Positions 1 through 6,579 of a stretch of 10,463 nucleotides of DNA are shown piece after piece. The stretch's first letter is position 1, and each line of letters opens with the position of its first letter. Location: NCBI GenBank assembly GCA_028877005.1, contig JAGWPI010000366.1:1-10463 (forward strand), in the 5' to 3' direction. A program made the position numbers and the translations under genes. The notes beneath the pieces were generated by a model. It was given only the letters and a program-made list of their open reading frames with translations. It ran no database searches and was not told the origin of the DNA. Origin of the DNA: Bacteroidota bacterium. GTDB lineage: Bacteria; Bacteroidota; Bacteroidia; Chitinophagales; Chitinophagaceae.

Positions 1-9
1 AGTATGCAT

Positions 10-58
10 TTAACAAACCTAAGAAAAGAATAGATATAAATCTTAGAACGTTTGTTAA
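10..58 (-). terminator. Long stem-loop, probable terminator of the aminotransferase unit
   Basis: TTAACAAAC (10-18) pairs perfectly with GTTTGTTAA (50-58). Inside it, CTAAGA (19-24) pairs with TCTTAG (41-46), leaving a 3-nt bulge (47-49) and a loop of about 16 nt. The structure starts about 20 nt beyond the stop codon of the leftward aminotransferase gene, which is where a terminator would sit. There is no real U-tract on the minus strand after the stem, so intrinsic termination may be weak, and an mRNA 3'-end stabilising role is possible. The stem is symmetrical enough to serve an incoming transcript from the left as well. Confidence 0.5.
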
Positions 59-78
59 TTCCTATACATTTATTCCTT

Positions 79-1221
79 TTATAAGTGTTTTAAACGGTTG
101 GCTGCCTCAAGTAAAGTAGTTTCTTTTTTGGCAAAACAAAATCGTAATACTTTTTTATCGGTTTTATTATGATAAAATGCAGAAACAGGAATCGCAACAA
201 CACCTACCTTTTCTGCCAACTCTACTGCAAAGTCAACATCTGTTTTATGAGAAATTGCAGCATAACTGTAACACTCAAAGTAACTACCATGTGAGGGTAA
301 ACAAACAAACTTGGTTTGTTGCATTAAATTTCTAAAATAGTCTCGTTTTTCTTGTATTTCATTGCCCAATTGTACATATTTATCTTTTTGTGCTAAGTAG
401 GTAGCTAAAGCATATTGTTTGGGTGTATCACAACTAAAACAATTAAACTGGTGTACTTTTCTAAATTCCTCCATTAAGTTTTTGGCAGCTATGCAATAGC
501 CTAATTTCCAACCGGTACAATGATAAGTTTTTCCGAAAGAAAAAATGATAAAACTTCTTTCAAATAGTTCCGGATAGCGTAGCAAACTTTGGTGTGGAAT
601 ATCGTCAAAAATTAAATGTTCATATACTTCATCACTAATAATGATAATAGATGTATTGGCTACTAATTTACTTAGTGATTGTATATCATCATTACTTAAA
701 ACAGCACCTGTAGGGTTGTGTGGCGAGTTGATAATGATGGCTCTTGTTTTGGCATTTATTTTGTTGGCAACTTCATTCCAAGGTATGGTGTAATTAGGAT
801 ATTGTAAGGCAATAAATATTGGCTTAGCTCCATTTAAAATAATATTGGGTGTATAACTATCATAAGCGGGCTCAAAAACAATAACCTCATCGCCCGGATG
901 TAAAATAGCTGTAAGTGCTGTATAAATGGCATAAGTACCGCCCGGTGTAATAGTTATCTGTGTTTCTGGATTGATGGTGTTGTTATATAAATATTCTACT
1001 TTTTCAGCAAGGATATTCCGTAAGGCTGGTAAGCCATTAGTATGGGTATATTGGTTATGCCCACTTTTCATGGCATTTTCTGCTAAATCTATTAAACCTT
1101 TGTCCATCATAAAATCAGGAAATCCTTGGCCTAGGTTAATGGCATTGAATTGTTGTGCCAATTGACTCATTACAGTGAAAATGGTGGTACTAACATGTGG
1201 TAATTTTGATTCAATTTGCAT
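79..1221 (-). CDS. ybdL: PLP-dependent class I/II aminotransferase, YbdL/KAT-like (methionine aminotransferase type)
   Basis: This is a fold-type I PLP aminotransferase of 380 residues, the usual length for the family. The N-terminus (residues 5-37, SKLPHVSTTIFTVMSQLA then INLGQGFPDF) closely resembles E. coli YbdL, a methionine:2-oxo-acid aminotransferase, and the kynurenine/glutamine aminotransferase group. Visible landmarks are NPTG (169-172), DEVYEH (197-202) with the PLP-contacting Asp and Tyr, the Schiff-base lysine K231 in SFGKTYHCTGWK, and R360 as the likely substrate carboxylate-binding arginine. It should act in the cytoplasm, moving the amino group of methionine or an aromatic amino acid onto a keto acid; the exact donor cannot be read from sequence. 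The ATG start is supported by N-terminal similarity to YbdL. It lies 28 bp after the TolC-like gene and is probably co-transcribed with it, with no evident functional link. Confidence 0.9.
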   Translation of the reverse strand: MQIESKLPHVSTTIFTVMSQLAQQFNAINLGQGFPDFMMDKGLIDLAENAMKSGHNQYTHTNGLPALRNILAEKVEYLYNNTINPETQITITPGGTYAIYTALTAILHPGDEVIVFEPAYDSYTPNIILNGAKPIFIALQYPNYTIPWNEVANKINAKTRAIIINSPHNPTGAVLSNDDIQSLSKLVANTSIIIISDEVYEHLIFDDIPHQSLLRYPELFERSFIIFSFGKTYHCTGWKLGYCIAAKNLMEEFRKVHQFNCFSCDTPKQYALATYLAQKDKYVQLGNEIQEKRDYFRNLMQQTKFVCLPSHGSYFECYSYAAISHKTDVDFAVELAEKVGVVAIPVSAFYHNKTDKKVLRFCFAKKETTLLEAANRLKHL

Positions 1222-1249
1222 GATTGTTTTTTATAATAGATTAGTTGAC

Positions 1250-2551
1250 TTATGGTGCTAAAATTCCCGCTACCCTTTTCAATTCAATTTCAGCTGTTTT
1301 TGCCGCATAATTTAGATTTACAAGTTTGTAACCGGCTTCTTCAAAGCTCTGTTGTGCTGCTCTTACTTCTAAAATGGTGGCCTGTGATAAGCTAAAACGC
1401 TGTAAAGTTAAATTCACTAACTGTTCTGTTAAGCGATTAATGGCATATTGTGTGGTAATTAAATCTAGTGTGTGAATGTATGCTTGGTAGGTTTTGGTTA
1501 GGTCTGTTTGGTAGTTTAAAATAGTGGCCTCTTTTTGTACTTTGGCAATGTGTGTATTAATAGCTGCTGCTTGTTGTTGCCTTTTTAAAATACTGCCGTT
1601 ATAAATAGGTACAGATATTCCTAATCCCACATAAGGGCCATATGACTGATTCAATAAAATTTGTCCACCATTGCTGGTATTTCTTCCATAATTAATGCCA
1701 CTATTTACACGTAATGTGGGGTACCGTTGTGCAGCTGTTTGTTTTTCAGTGAGTGCATTAATGTTAATTTGCTGATCAGCCGCTACAATATCGGGGTTCT
1801 GATACATGCGGTTAAGTACATCTTCTAATTTAATATTGTTTTCTATGGCAATAGAATCTGTGAAAGTGATGCTGGAATCAGCAGGTAAGCTCAATAGATT
1901 AAACAAATCAGCTTTGCCTTGTTCAACCATAATTTTTTGGGATTGAAGGTCTTGTTCTTTGCTATGTAAATCAATTTCGGCTTGAAAGTAGTCGGCATCA
2001 TTGGCAAAACCGATTTTGCGTTTTATAGATATGATTTCCAGTTGTTTTTTTGAAACTTCAATACTCTGTGTAAGGGTTTTAATGTAGCTCTGCTGTCTAA
2101 TTACATCAAAATATTTCGACATAACGGCAGCAATAGTATTTTGCACTTGTGAATTAAAAAATGATTCACTCTGGGCTTGAATAAACTCTAATTGTTTTTT
2201 GGTAGCTACAACTCTATAACCATTGTATAAAACCATTGAGCCGGCAATACTTGCATTTAAGTTGTTGCTTATTGCGCCATTGCGGGTTAAATCTCTATCG
2301 CCTGTTACACTATTTATTTTTTGGTTAATATTTACAATGCTTTCCTGATTGGTAGCATTGCCTGTAACAGTGGGTAACCCGCCTGCAATACCAATGTTGT
2401 TGTTTATTTTGGCAATATCAATATTGCTTTTAGCAATTTGAATGTTGAAATTATGTTGAAGAGCTAGATTTACTGCATCATGAACAGAAAGGTGGTTTTG
2501 GCCAATTGCCTGACAGCAGTACACCATTGCCAATAAAAAAACTTTTCTCAT
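1250..2551 (-). CDS. TolC-family outer membrane efflux protein
   Basis: The protein has 433 residues and an N-terminal signal peptide (MRK, a hydrophobic core at 4-13, cleavage probably near residue 17). The mature part shows the two tandem OEP repeats of TolC-like trimeric outer membrane channels. The first spans about 20-225, with AVNLALQHNFNIQIA at 26-40 and GGLPTVTGN at 57-65. The second spans about 240-430, with the characteristic YVGLGISVPIYNGSILKRQQQ near 307-327. Both end in long helical stretches of the periplasmic tunnel. Such channels export drugs, metabolites or proteins with an inner-membrane pump and a periplasmic adaptor. No adaptor (HlyD/AcrA type) or pump (RND, ABC or MFS) gene is adjacent, so the substrate is unknown. 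The two Cys residues at 12-13 do not form a proper lipobox. The gene lies 69 bp after pyrH. Confidence 0.88.
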   Translation of the reverse strand: MRKVFLLAMVYCCQAIGQNHLSVHDAVNLALQHNFNIQIAKSNIDIAKINNNIGIAGGLPTVTGNATNQESIVNINQKINSVTGDRDLTRNGAISNNLNASIAGSMVLYNGYRVVATKKQLEFIQAQSESFFNSQVQNTIAAVMSKYFDVIRQQSYIKTLTQSIEVSKKQLEIISIKRKIGFANDADYFQAEIDLHSKEQDLQSQKIMVEQGKADLFNLLSLPADSSITFTDSIAIENNIKLEDVLNRMYQNPDIVAADQQININALTEKQTAAQRYPTLRVNSGINYGRNTSNGGQILLNQSYGPYVGLGISVPIYNGSILKRQQQAAAINTHIAKVQKEATILNYQTDLTKTYQAYIHTLDLITTQYAINRLTEQLVNLTLQRFSLSQATILEVRAAQQSFEEAGYKLVNLNYAAKTAEIELKRVAGILAP

Positions 2552-2557
2552 AGCCTA

Positions 2558-2589
2558 TGAAATTAGCGTTGGTGCAGGGTTGAATCAAA
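2558..2589 (-). promoter_or_regulatory. Weak promoter candidate upstream of the TolC-like gene
   Basis: On the minus strand a TTTG (complement of 2586-2589) is followed after exactly 20 bp by TAATTTCA (complement of 2558-2565). This resembles the Bacteroidota -33 TTTG / -7 TAnnTTTG pair, but the -7 half matches only in part. Transcription from it would begin almost at the ATG, giving a near-leaderless mRNA, which lowers confidence. Read-through from pyrH is the alternative, because I see no clear terminator after pyrH. Confidence 0.22.
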
Positions 2590-2620
2590 AAAATTTTATG
2601 AACGGATAAATGAAGTGCTA

Positions 2621-3337
2621 TTATTGAACCAATGTACCCACATTCATTCCTTCTACAACTTTTAGCAGGTTGCCGGGTTTATTCATGTCAAAAACAATAA
2701 TGGGTAATTTATTTTCCATACAAAGTGTAAAAGCGGTCATATCCATTACTTTAAGGTTTTGATTGATGCATTCCTGAAAACTGATATTTTCAAAACGTGT
2801 GGCAGTTGGATTTTTTTCAGGATCAGCATTATAAATACCATCTACCCTTGTACCTTTTAGAATAACATCTGCTTTCATTTCTATAGCTCTAAGAGAGCCG
2901 GCAGTATCGGTAGTAAAGTAAGGGTTACCGGTACCAGCACCAAAAATAACTACTCTGCCTTTTTCTAAGTGGCGCAATGCTTTTCTACGAATGTAGGGTT
3001 CGGCCACTTGCTCCATATTAATGGCACTTTGTAAACGGGTGTATACGCCAATTTTTTCTAGCATTGCCTGCATTGCCATTGCATTAATAACTGTAGCTAA
3101 CATGCCCATATAATCACCATGTGCTCTCTCAATACCACTTTCGGCCTCATTCATGCCTCTGTAAATATTACCGCCTCCTATTACAATGGCTACCTGAACC
3201 CCTAAATTGGTTACTAATTTTATGTCTTGTGCATATTGTTCAATGATTTTCGGATCGAAAGGATCGCCATTTTTTACATCACCAACAAGTGCTTCTCCAG
3301 ATAACTTCAGTAAAATTCGTTTGTATTTAGGCAGCAT
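2621..3337 (-). CDS. pyrH: Uridylate kinase (UMP kinase)
   Basis: This bacterial-type UMP kinase converts UMP + ATP to UDP + ADP in pyrimidine nucleotide synthesis. It is a cytoplasmic hexamer of the amino acid kinase family, and 238 residues is the normal full length. Visible family signatures are KLSGEAL (11-17) in the N-terminal phosphate-binding region, the glycine-rich GGGNIYRG (54-61), the segment around D75, [12 protein letters not shown] (135-146) in the UMP-binding region, and DGIYNADP (166-173) near the ATP site. The ATG at 3337 places KLSGEAL at the usual distance from the N-terminus. It follows tsf, as in many bacteria, but a terminator-like hairpin and a promoter candidate separate the two. 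The ribosome recycling factor gene (frr), often next to pyrH, is not adjacent here. Confidence 0.97.
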   Translation of the reverse strand: MLPKYKRILLKLSGEALVGDVKNGDPFDPKIIEQYAQDIKLVTNLGVQVAIVIGGGNIYRGMNEAESGIERAHGDYMGMLATVINAMAMQAMLEKIGVYTRLQSAINMEQVAEPYIRRKALRHLEKGRVVIFGAGTGNPYFTTDTAGSLRAIEMKADVILKGTRVDGIYNADPEKNPTATRFENISFQECINQNLKVMDMTAFTLCMENKLPIIVFDMNKPGNLLKVVEGMNVGTLVQ

Positions 3338-3359
3338 AAGGCTATAAATTAATTTACTG

Positions 3360-3391
3360 CAAATAACCTGATTTTTTATAGAAGTTTCAAA
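3360..3391 (-). promoter_or_regulatory. Candidate pyrH promoter (Bacteroidota type)
   Basis: On the minus strand a TTTG (complement of 3388-3391) is followed after a 20-bp spacer by GTTATTTG (complement of 3360-3367). This fits the Bacteroidota primary sigma-factor pattern of -33 TTTG and -7 TAnnTTTG at the expected spacing, although the TA of the -7 box is not matched. It lies just beyond the tsf terminator hairpin and about 23 bp before the pyrH ATG, so pyrH would form its own transcription unit with a short leader. Confidence 0.45.
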
Positions 3392-3397
3392 ACGAAT

Positions 3398-3422
3398 AAA
3401 GGGAACCTTGCGGATTCCCTTT
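3398..3422 (-). terminator. Terminator hairpin after tsf
   Basis: AAAGGGAA (3398-3405) and TTCCCTTT (3415-3422) form a perfect 8-bp stem around a 9-nt loop. The hairpin begins 25 nt past the tsf stop codon. The following minus-strand sequence is only modestly T-rich (ATTCGTTTT). Position and symmetry make it the probable end of the ribosomal protein and tsf transcript. Confidence 0.7.
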
Positions 3423-3447
3423 AAAAAAATATGGATGATTGGTTAAA

Positions 3448-4290
3448 TTATCCCAATGCAACGCGTTTAAAAGAGAGTACTTTTAAATCTGCATCTACCG
3501 ATTTAAGGTAATCTCCAACGCTTTTGCTGCCATCTTTTACAAAGGCTTGTGCTAATAAAGTTTGTTCTTTAAAGAAGGCATTTAATTTACCATCTGCAAT
3601 TTTAGCAATCATTTCAGCAGGTTTTCCGGCCATTTTAGGATCGGCTGCTATTTGTTCTGTAACAATTGCTCTTTCTCGCTCTACTACTTCGGTAGGAACG
3701 GAATTTGCATCTACAGCTACGGGGTTCATGGCAGCAATTTGCATAGCCAAGTCTTTACCGGCTTCTGCAGCAGGTTTATTTAAACCAACCAATACACCCA
3801 TTCTGTTGGCACCGTGTATATATGAGGCAACGAAAGGAGCTTCAATTCTTTCAAATTTTTGAATACCTATTTTTTCGCCAATGGCGGCTAATTTGTCGTT
3901 AATTAAATCAGCTACTTTAGCACCATTTACAGTTACTTCATTAAGTTCTTCCACGGTTTTTACATTGTTGGCAACAGCTGCATCAGCAATTGATTGTGCA
4001 AAGGCTACAAAGTCGGCATTTTTTGAAACAAAGTCGGTTTCGCAACTAATGCAAACAATAAATCCGGTGGTATTATCTGAAGTTGTTTTTGCAATAATAA
4101 CGCCTTCTTTTGCTTCGCGATCGCTGCGTTTAGCGGCTACTTTTTGGCCTTGTTTACGTAACCAATCGATAGCAGCTTCAAAATCGCCGTTAGTTTCTGT
4201 AAGGGCTTTACGGCAGTCCATCATACCTGCGCCGGTTGCCTGACGTAGTTTGTTAATATCGGCTGCGGTTATAGAAACAGATGTACTCAT
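3448..4290 (-). CDS. tsf: Translation elongation factor Ts
   Basis: EF-Ts is the cytoplasmic guanine nucleotide exchange factor that releases GDP from EF-Tu. The 280-residue protein begins with the N-terminal UBA-like domain, containing the signature LRQATGAGMMDCRKAL (15-30). The core carries TDFV (85-88), the segment that contacts EF-Tu to disrupt Mg-GDP binding. YIHGANRMGVLVGL (157-170) and LAMQIAAMNP (181-190) are further family hallmarks, and FKRVALG ends the protein. The ATG at 4290 gives a short N-terminal lead before the UBA domain, as expected. It lies downstream of rpsB in the conserved rpsB-tsf order but after an unusually roomy 192-bp gap that holds a hairpin and a promoter-like box. 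Confidence 0.98.
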   Translation of the reverse strand: MSTSVSITAADINKLRQATGAGMMDCRKALTETNGDFEAAIDWLRKQGQKVAAKRSDREAKEGVIIAKTTSDNTTGFIVCISCETDFVSKNADFVAFAQSIADAAVANNVKTVEELNEVTVNGAKVADLINDKLAAIGEKIGIQKFERIEAPFVASYIHGANRMGVLVGLNKPAAEAGKDLAMQIAAMNPVAVDANSVPTEVVERERAIVTEQIAADPKMAGKPAEMIAKIADGKLNAFFKEQTLLAQAFVKDGSKSVGDYLKSVDADLKVLSFKRVALG

Positions 4291-4323
4291 TGATATATAA
4301 TTTAAACATTAAAAAATGGGTTG

Positions 4324-4331
4324 CAAAGCTA
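4324..4331 (-). promoter_or_regulatory. Candidate -7 box for a separate tsf promoter
   Basis: The minus-strand sequence TAGCTTTG (complement of 4324-4331) matches the Bacteroidota -7 consensus TAnnTTTG exactly and lies 33 bp before the tsf ATG. No TTTG is found at the ideal -33 spacing, so the element is incomplete. Its place downstream of the rpsB-tsf hairpin would let tsf be transcribed apart from the ribosomal protein genes. Confidence 0.4.
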
Positions 4332-4430
4332 CCTATACTTTTTTCATATCCTATTGTAGTGTAGGTTATGAAATGTTGAAATTTGTATAAGTGTTGCAGT
4401 GTGCGACGCAACGGTAGTTGAATAAATAGA

Positions 4431-4470
4431 TACAGCCGACCCCAAAATGATTAAAAATTTTAGGGCTGTA
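4431..4470 (-). terminator. Long hairpin between rpsB and tsf (partial terminator or processing site)
   Basis: The outer arms TACAGCC (4431-4437) and GGCTGTA (4464-4470) pair perfectly. The inner arms CCAAAAT (4442-4448) and ATTTTAG (4457-4463) extend the stem with one G-U pair in RNA, across a 4-nt bulge and an 8-nt loop. The stem starts 12 nt after the rpsB stop. The minus-strand sequence after it (TCTATTTATTC) is T-rich but not a clean U-tract. It may reduce transcription into tsf, act as an mRNA processing or stabilising element, or terminate some transcripts. Confidence 0.5.
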
Positions 4471-4482
4471 GTATCTGTTTCT

Positions 4483-5367
4483 TTATCGGCCACCTCCGCC
4501 TGCGGGCCTTCGGCTATTGGGCACTCTACGTTTAGGTGCTCCTGCACCTGGTTCGGAGCCACGGCCTCCTTTGCGGGTGCGTGCGGCTTCATTTTGTGCT
4601 TCGGCTTCTAACCTGCGTGCTTTTGCTTCTAATTCATTTGCATCTTCATTAGTATCTTCTTCTTCTTTATTGGCTTGGCGTTCAGCTAAACCTTCTGCAA
4701 TTGCTGCAGTTAAGTAATTGGTGATGATGGCAATTGATTTAGTAGCATCATCATTAGCCGGAATAGGGAAGTCTACTTTATTCGGGTCACAATTGGTATC
4801 TACCATGCCAAAAGTGGTAATTCCTAAGCGTTTAGCTTCTGCTAGTGCAATATGTTCAACGCCAATATCTATTAAGAATAAAGCTGCGGGTAATCTGCTC
4901 ATTTGTGCAATACCGCCTAATACTTTTTCCATTTTTTCCTTATCGCGACTAAGGGTAAGGCGTTCTTTTTTGGTAAGGCTGTCTGCACTGCCATCATGCA
5001 GCATTTTTTCAATGCTTTGCATTTTTTTAACGCTTTTACGAACGGTATTAAAGTTGGTAAGCATACCACCTAACCAACGTTCTGTAGCATAAGGCATGTT
5101 TACACGTTTAGCACATTCAGCAACAATTTCTTTTGCTTGTTTTTTGGTAGCTACGAACATGATTTTTTTGCCGTTTTTGGCAATTTGCTTCATGGCTGCG
5201 GCTGTTTCCTGAAGATGATCAACTGTTTTGTTCAGGTCAATAATGTGAATCCCTTTTTTTTCTGCATAGATATAAGGCAACATTTTAGGATTCCATTTCT
5301 TTTTTAAATGGCCAAAATGCACACCGGCTTCTAACAACTGCTGCTGTAGTGAAGTATTATTTTCCAT
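4483..5367 (-). CDS. rpsB: 30S ribosomal protein S2 (uS2) with long charged C-terminal tail
   Basis: Ribosomal protein uS2 of the small subunit, 294 residues. The conserved body starts at LLEAGVHFGHLKKKWNPKMLPYI (11-33) and includes IHIIDLNKT (40-48), ATERWLGGMLTNFNTV (94-109) and LFLIDIGVEHIALAEAKRLGI (163-183), ending near AAIAEGLA (221-228). The ATG at 5367 is preferred over an in-frame TTG 45 nt upstream, because MENNTSLQQQLLEAGVHFGH matches the usual N-terminus. Compared with the 241-residue E. coli protein there is a tail of about 60 residues. It begins with an acidic part (about 231-248), continues as an Ala/Arg/Glu helix-like part (about 249-264), and ends in a Gly/Arg/Pro-rich basic stretch finishing in GGGGR. 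Extended S2 tails occur in Bacteroidota. The gene lies 51 bp after rpsI and should be co-transcribed with it. Confidence 0.97.
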   Translation of the reverse strand: MENNTSLQQQLLEAGVHFGHLKKKWNPKMLPYIYAEKKGIHIIDLNKTVDHLQETAAAMKQIAKNGKKIMFVATKKQAKEIVAECAKRVNMPYATERWLGGMLTNFNTVRKSVKKMQSIEKMLHDGSADSLTKKERLTLSRDKEKMEKVLGGIAQMSRLPAALFLIDIGVEHIALAEAKRLGITTFGMVDTNCDPNKVDFPIPANDDATKSIAIITNYLTAAIAEGLAERQANKEEEDTNEDANELEAKARRLEAEAQNEAARTRKGGRGSEPGAGAPKRRVPNSRRPAGGGGR

Positions 5368-5418
5368 TGTGTTTGTATAAATAGTTTGAATGATAAGGTT
5401 TGCGTAATCCAATACAGG

Positions 5419-5808
5419 TTAACGTTTACTAAACTGGTAGCTTTTCCGGGCTTTTTTATGACCAAATTTCTTACGTTCAACACTGCGAGGATCGCGTTTT
5501 AGGTATCCGGCACTTTTTAATGCAGGTCTAAATTCGGGGTTAATTTCTAATAAAGCACGTGCAATGCCCAGTTTAGCAGCTTCTGCCTGACCTTTTAAAC
5601 CACCACCTTGTGCATTAATAACTACATCAAATTTTGTAATTACATCAGCTGTTTTTAAAGGGGCCTCTACTTGGTTTTGTAAGTAAACCAGTGGGAAATA
5701 TTCTTTATAATCTTTGTCGTTCACGGTAATTTTACCTTCGCCCTTACTAATAAAAATACGGGTTACGGCTTCTTTACGGCGACCAACTGCGTTTTTTTGC
5801 TTTTCCAT
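5419..5808 (-). CDS. rpsI: 30S ribosomal protein S9 (uS9)
   Basis: Ribosomal protein uS9 of the 30S head, 129 residues, the standard length. Visible motifs are GRRKEAVTR (9-17), the uS9 signature GGGLKGQAEAAKLGIARAL (68-86) and a basic C-terminal arm ending in YQFSKR. In known ribosomes the last Lys-Arg of that arm reaches the P-site tRNA, so the intact SKR end indicates a functional protein. It follows rplM with a 28-bp gap, the nearly universal rplM-rpsI pair, and continues into rpsB 51 bp later. No Shine-Dalgarno sequence precedes the ATG; the upstream bases are A/T-rich. Confidence 0.98.
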   Translation of the reverse strand: MEKQKNAVGRRKEAVTRIFISKGEGKITVNDKDYKEYFPLVYLQNQVEAPLKTADVITKFDVVINAQGGGLKGQAEAAKLGIARALLEINPEFRPALKSAGYLKRDPRSVERKKFGHKKARKSYQFSKR

Positions 5809-5836
5809 TTATTTGGAATTGATGTTAGAAATTAGA

Positions 5837-6280
5837 TTAAAATTTTAATTCTTTGGGTTGTTGTGCACTGTGTGGATGCTCGTTGCCGGCATACACAAAT
5901 AACTTATTAAACATTTTACGGCCTAAACGATTTTTAGGTAACATACCTTTAATGGCCCTTTCTAAAAGCACTTCAGGTCTGCGTTTTAATAAATCTTTGG
6001 CAGCTTCTTCTTTTTTACCACCGGGGTAACCAGAGAAGTTAATGTACATTTTGTCATCCATTTTGTTGCCTGTTAAAATAACTTTATCGGCATTAATAAT
6101 AATGACATAGTCGCCACAATCTACGTGTGGTGTGTAATAAGCTTTGTTTTTGCCCCTTAATACAGCGGCAATTTTTGAAGCAAGGCGCCCTACGGTTTGA
6201 TTAGTACCGTCTACAACATACCAGTTGTGCTTAACGGTAGCCGCGTTTGCATGCTTGGTAGTGAAATGAAGATGACTCAT
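5837..6280 (-). CDS. rplM: 50S ribosomal protein L13 (uL13)
   Basis: Ribosomal protein uL13 of the large subunit, 147 residues, as expected for the family. Hallmarks are [19 protein letters not shown] (20-38), the region [18 protein letters not shown] (56-73) and the signature [26 protein letters not shown] (112-137). It is the first gene of the rplM-rpsI-rpsB-tsf cluster and has its own promoter box at 6345-6352 and a structured leader at 6302-6343. In E. coli the L13 protein represses its own rplM-rpsI mRNA by binding the leader; whether that holds here is an inference from the hairpins. The N-terminus is about 10 residues longer than E. coli L13, which is common. Confidence 0.98.
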   Translation of the reverse strand: MSHLHFTTKHANAATVKHNWYVVDGTNQTVGRLASKIAAVLRGKNKAYYTPHVDCGDYVIIINADKVILTGNKMDDKMYINFSGYPGGKKEEAAKDLLKRRPEVLLERAIKGMLPKNRLGRKMFNKLFVYAGNEHPHSAQQPKELKF

Positions 6281-6301
6281 AATATGGTTTGTTTAAATGA
6301 T

Positions 6302-6343
6302 ACCGGGGCTATCCCCCCGGTGAATGTCCCATTTTTTGGGACA
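6302..6343 (-). promoter_or_regulatory. rplM 5' leader with two tandem perfect hairpins (candidate r-protein leader)
   Basis: In transcript order, the first hairpin has TGTCCCA and TGGGACA arms (7 bp, 6325-6331 and 6337-6343) around a 5-nt A loop. The second has ACCGGGG and CCCCGGT arms (7 bp, 6302-6308 and 6315-6321) around a 6-nt loop. They are 3 nt apart. The first begins almost at the predicted transcription start and the second ends about 21 nt before the rplM ATG. Two strong stems in so short a leader, in an AT-rich genome, suggest a regulatory element, most simply a binding site for autoregulation by L13. Protection of the mRNA 5' end is the alternative. Confidence 0.6.
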
Positions 6344-6478
6344 GCAAAGGTAGGTGTTCGGTAGTTGAATTTGATACAATGTGCCGTTCTTTTTTTAAGG
6401 AGCTTTTGTAACTAATTGATTTTCAATAATAATTTTGATTATTTTTTTAACACCTACTTAAAATGCCCATTTTTTGGG
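6328..6478. repeat. Mirrored repeat pair flanking the rplM upstream region
   Basis: The 9-mer GTAGGTGTT (6350-6358) occurs inverted as AACACCTAC (6449-6457). Outside each copy lies the identical 13-mer CCCATTTTTTGGG (6328-6340 and 6466-6478), separated from the 9-mer by 9 and 8 bp. The arrangement is therefore roughly symmetrical around a 90-bp AT-rich centre (6359-6448). The left half is the rplM promoter and leader hairpin; the right half lies between rplM and the amidase terminator and serves no visible gene. The rest of 6281-6579 holds no gene that I can support. Confidence 0.5.
6345..6352 (-). promoter_or_regulatory. rplM operon promoter, -7 box
   Basis: The minus-strand sequence TACCTTTG (complement of 6345-6352) is an exact match to the Bacteroidota -7 consensus TAnnTTTG, 64 bp before the rplM ATG. 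Transcription would begin a few bases downstream, at or inside the first leader hairpin. The nearest upstream TTG is 24 bp away, slightly longer than ideal for a -33 element, so that half is uncertain. Confidence 0.6.
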
Positions 6479-6540
6479 TTTTTGAATGCATATTTAAAGT
6501 AACCGTTTCTAATTGGCCGGCTGTTTTTATTTAATTGAAT

Positions 6541-6564
6541 AAAAGCATTTAACTTTTTAATGCT
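6541..6564 (-). terminator. Probable terminator of the amidase gene
   Basis: AGCATT (6544-6549) and AATGCT (6559-6564) form a 6-bp stem with a 9-nt loop. It begins 15 nt after the amidase stop codon and is followed on the minus strand by TTTTATT. Position and trailing T-run fit a modest intrinsic terminator. Confidence 0.5.
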
Positions 6565-6579
6565 GAAAATATGTAGCAA

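Noticed and set aside
3524..4243. Two plus-strand open frames antisense to tsf
   Set aside because: They mirror conserved EF-Ts coding sequence, have low-complexity translations and lack promoters.
4344..4592. Minus-strand open frame of 82 codons overlapping the end of rpsB and the rpsB-tsf spacer
   Set aside because: It runs out of frame through the rpsB tail, has no recognisable domain, and its downstream half covers the hairpin region. It is a by-product of the GC-rich tail.
5368..5412. N-terminal extension of rpsB by 15 codons
   Set aside because: It would need a TTG start and adds residues absent from S2 proteins; ATG 5367 gives the usual N-terminus.
4412..6370. Shared 12-mer CGGTAGTTGAAT at 4412-4423 and 6359-6370, both in regulatory spacers
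   Set aside because: A few 12-mer matches are expected by chance in 10 kb of AT-biased DNA, and the contexts differ (after a hairpin versus upstream of a -7 box).
6359..6540. Search for a small gene or RNA in the AT-rich part of the rplM-amidase spacer
   Set aside because: No start-led frame of useful length, no tRNA-like fold and no strong hairpin beyond the features listed.
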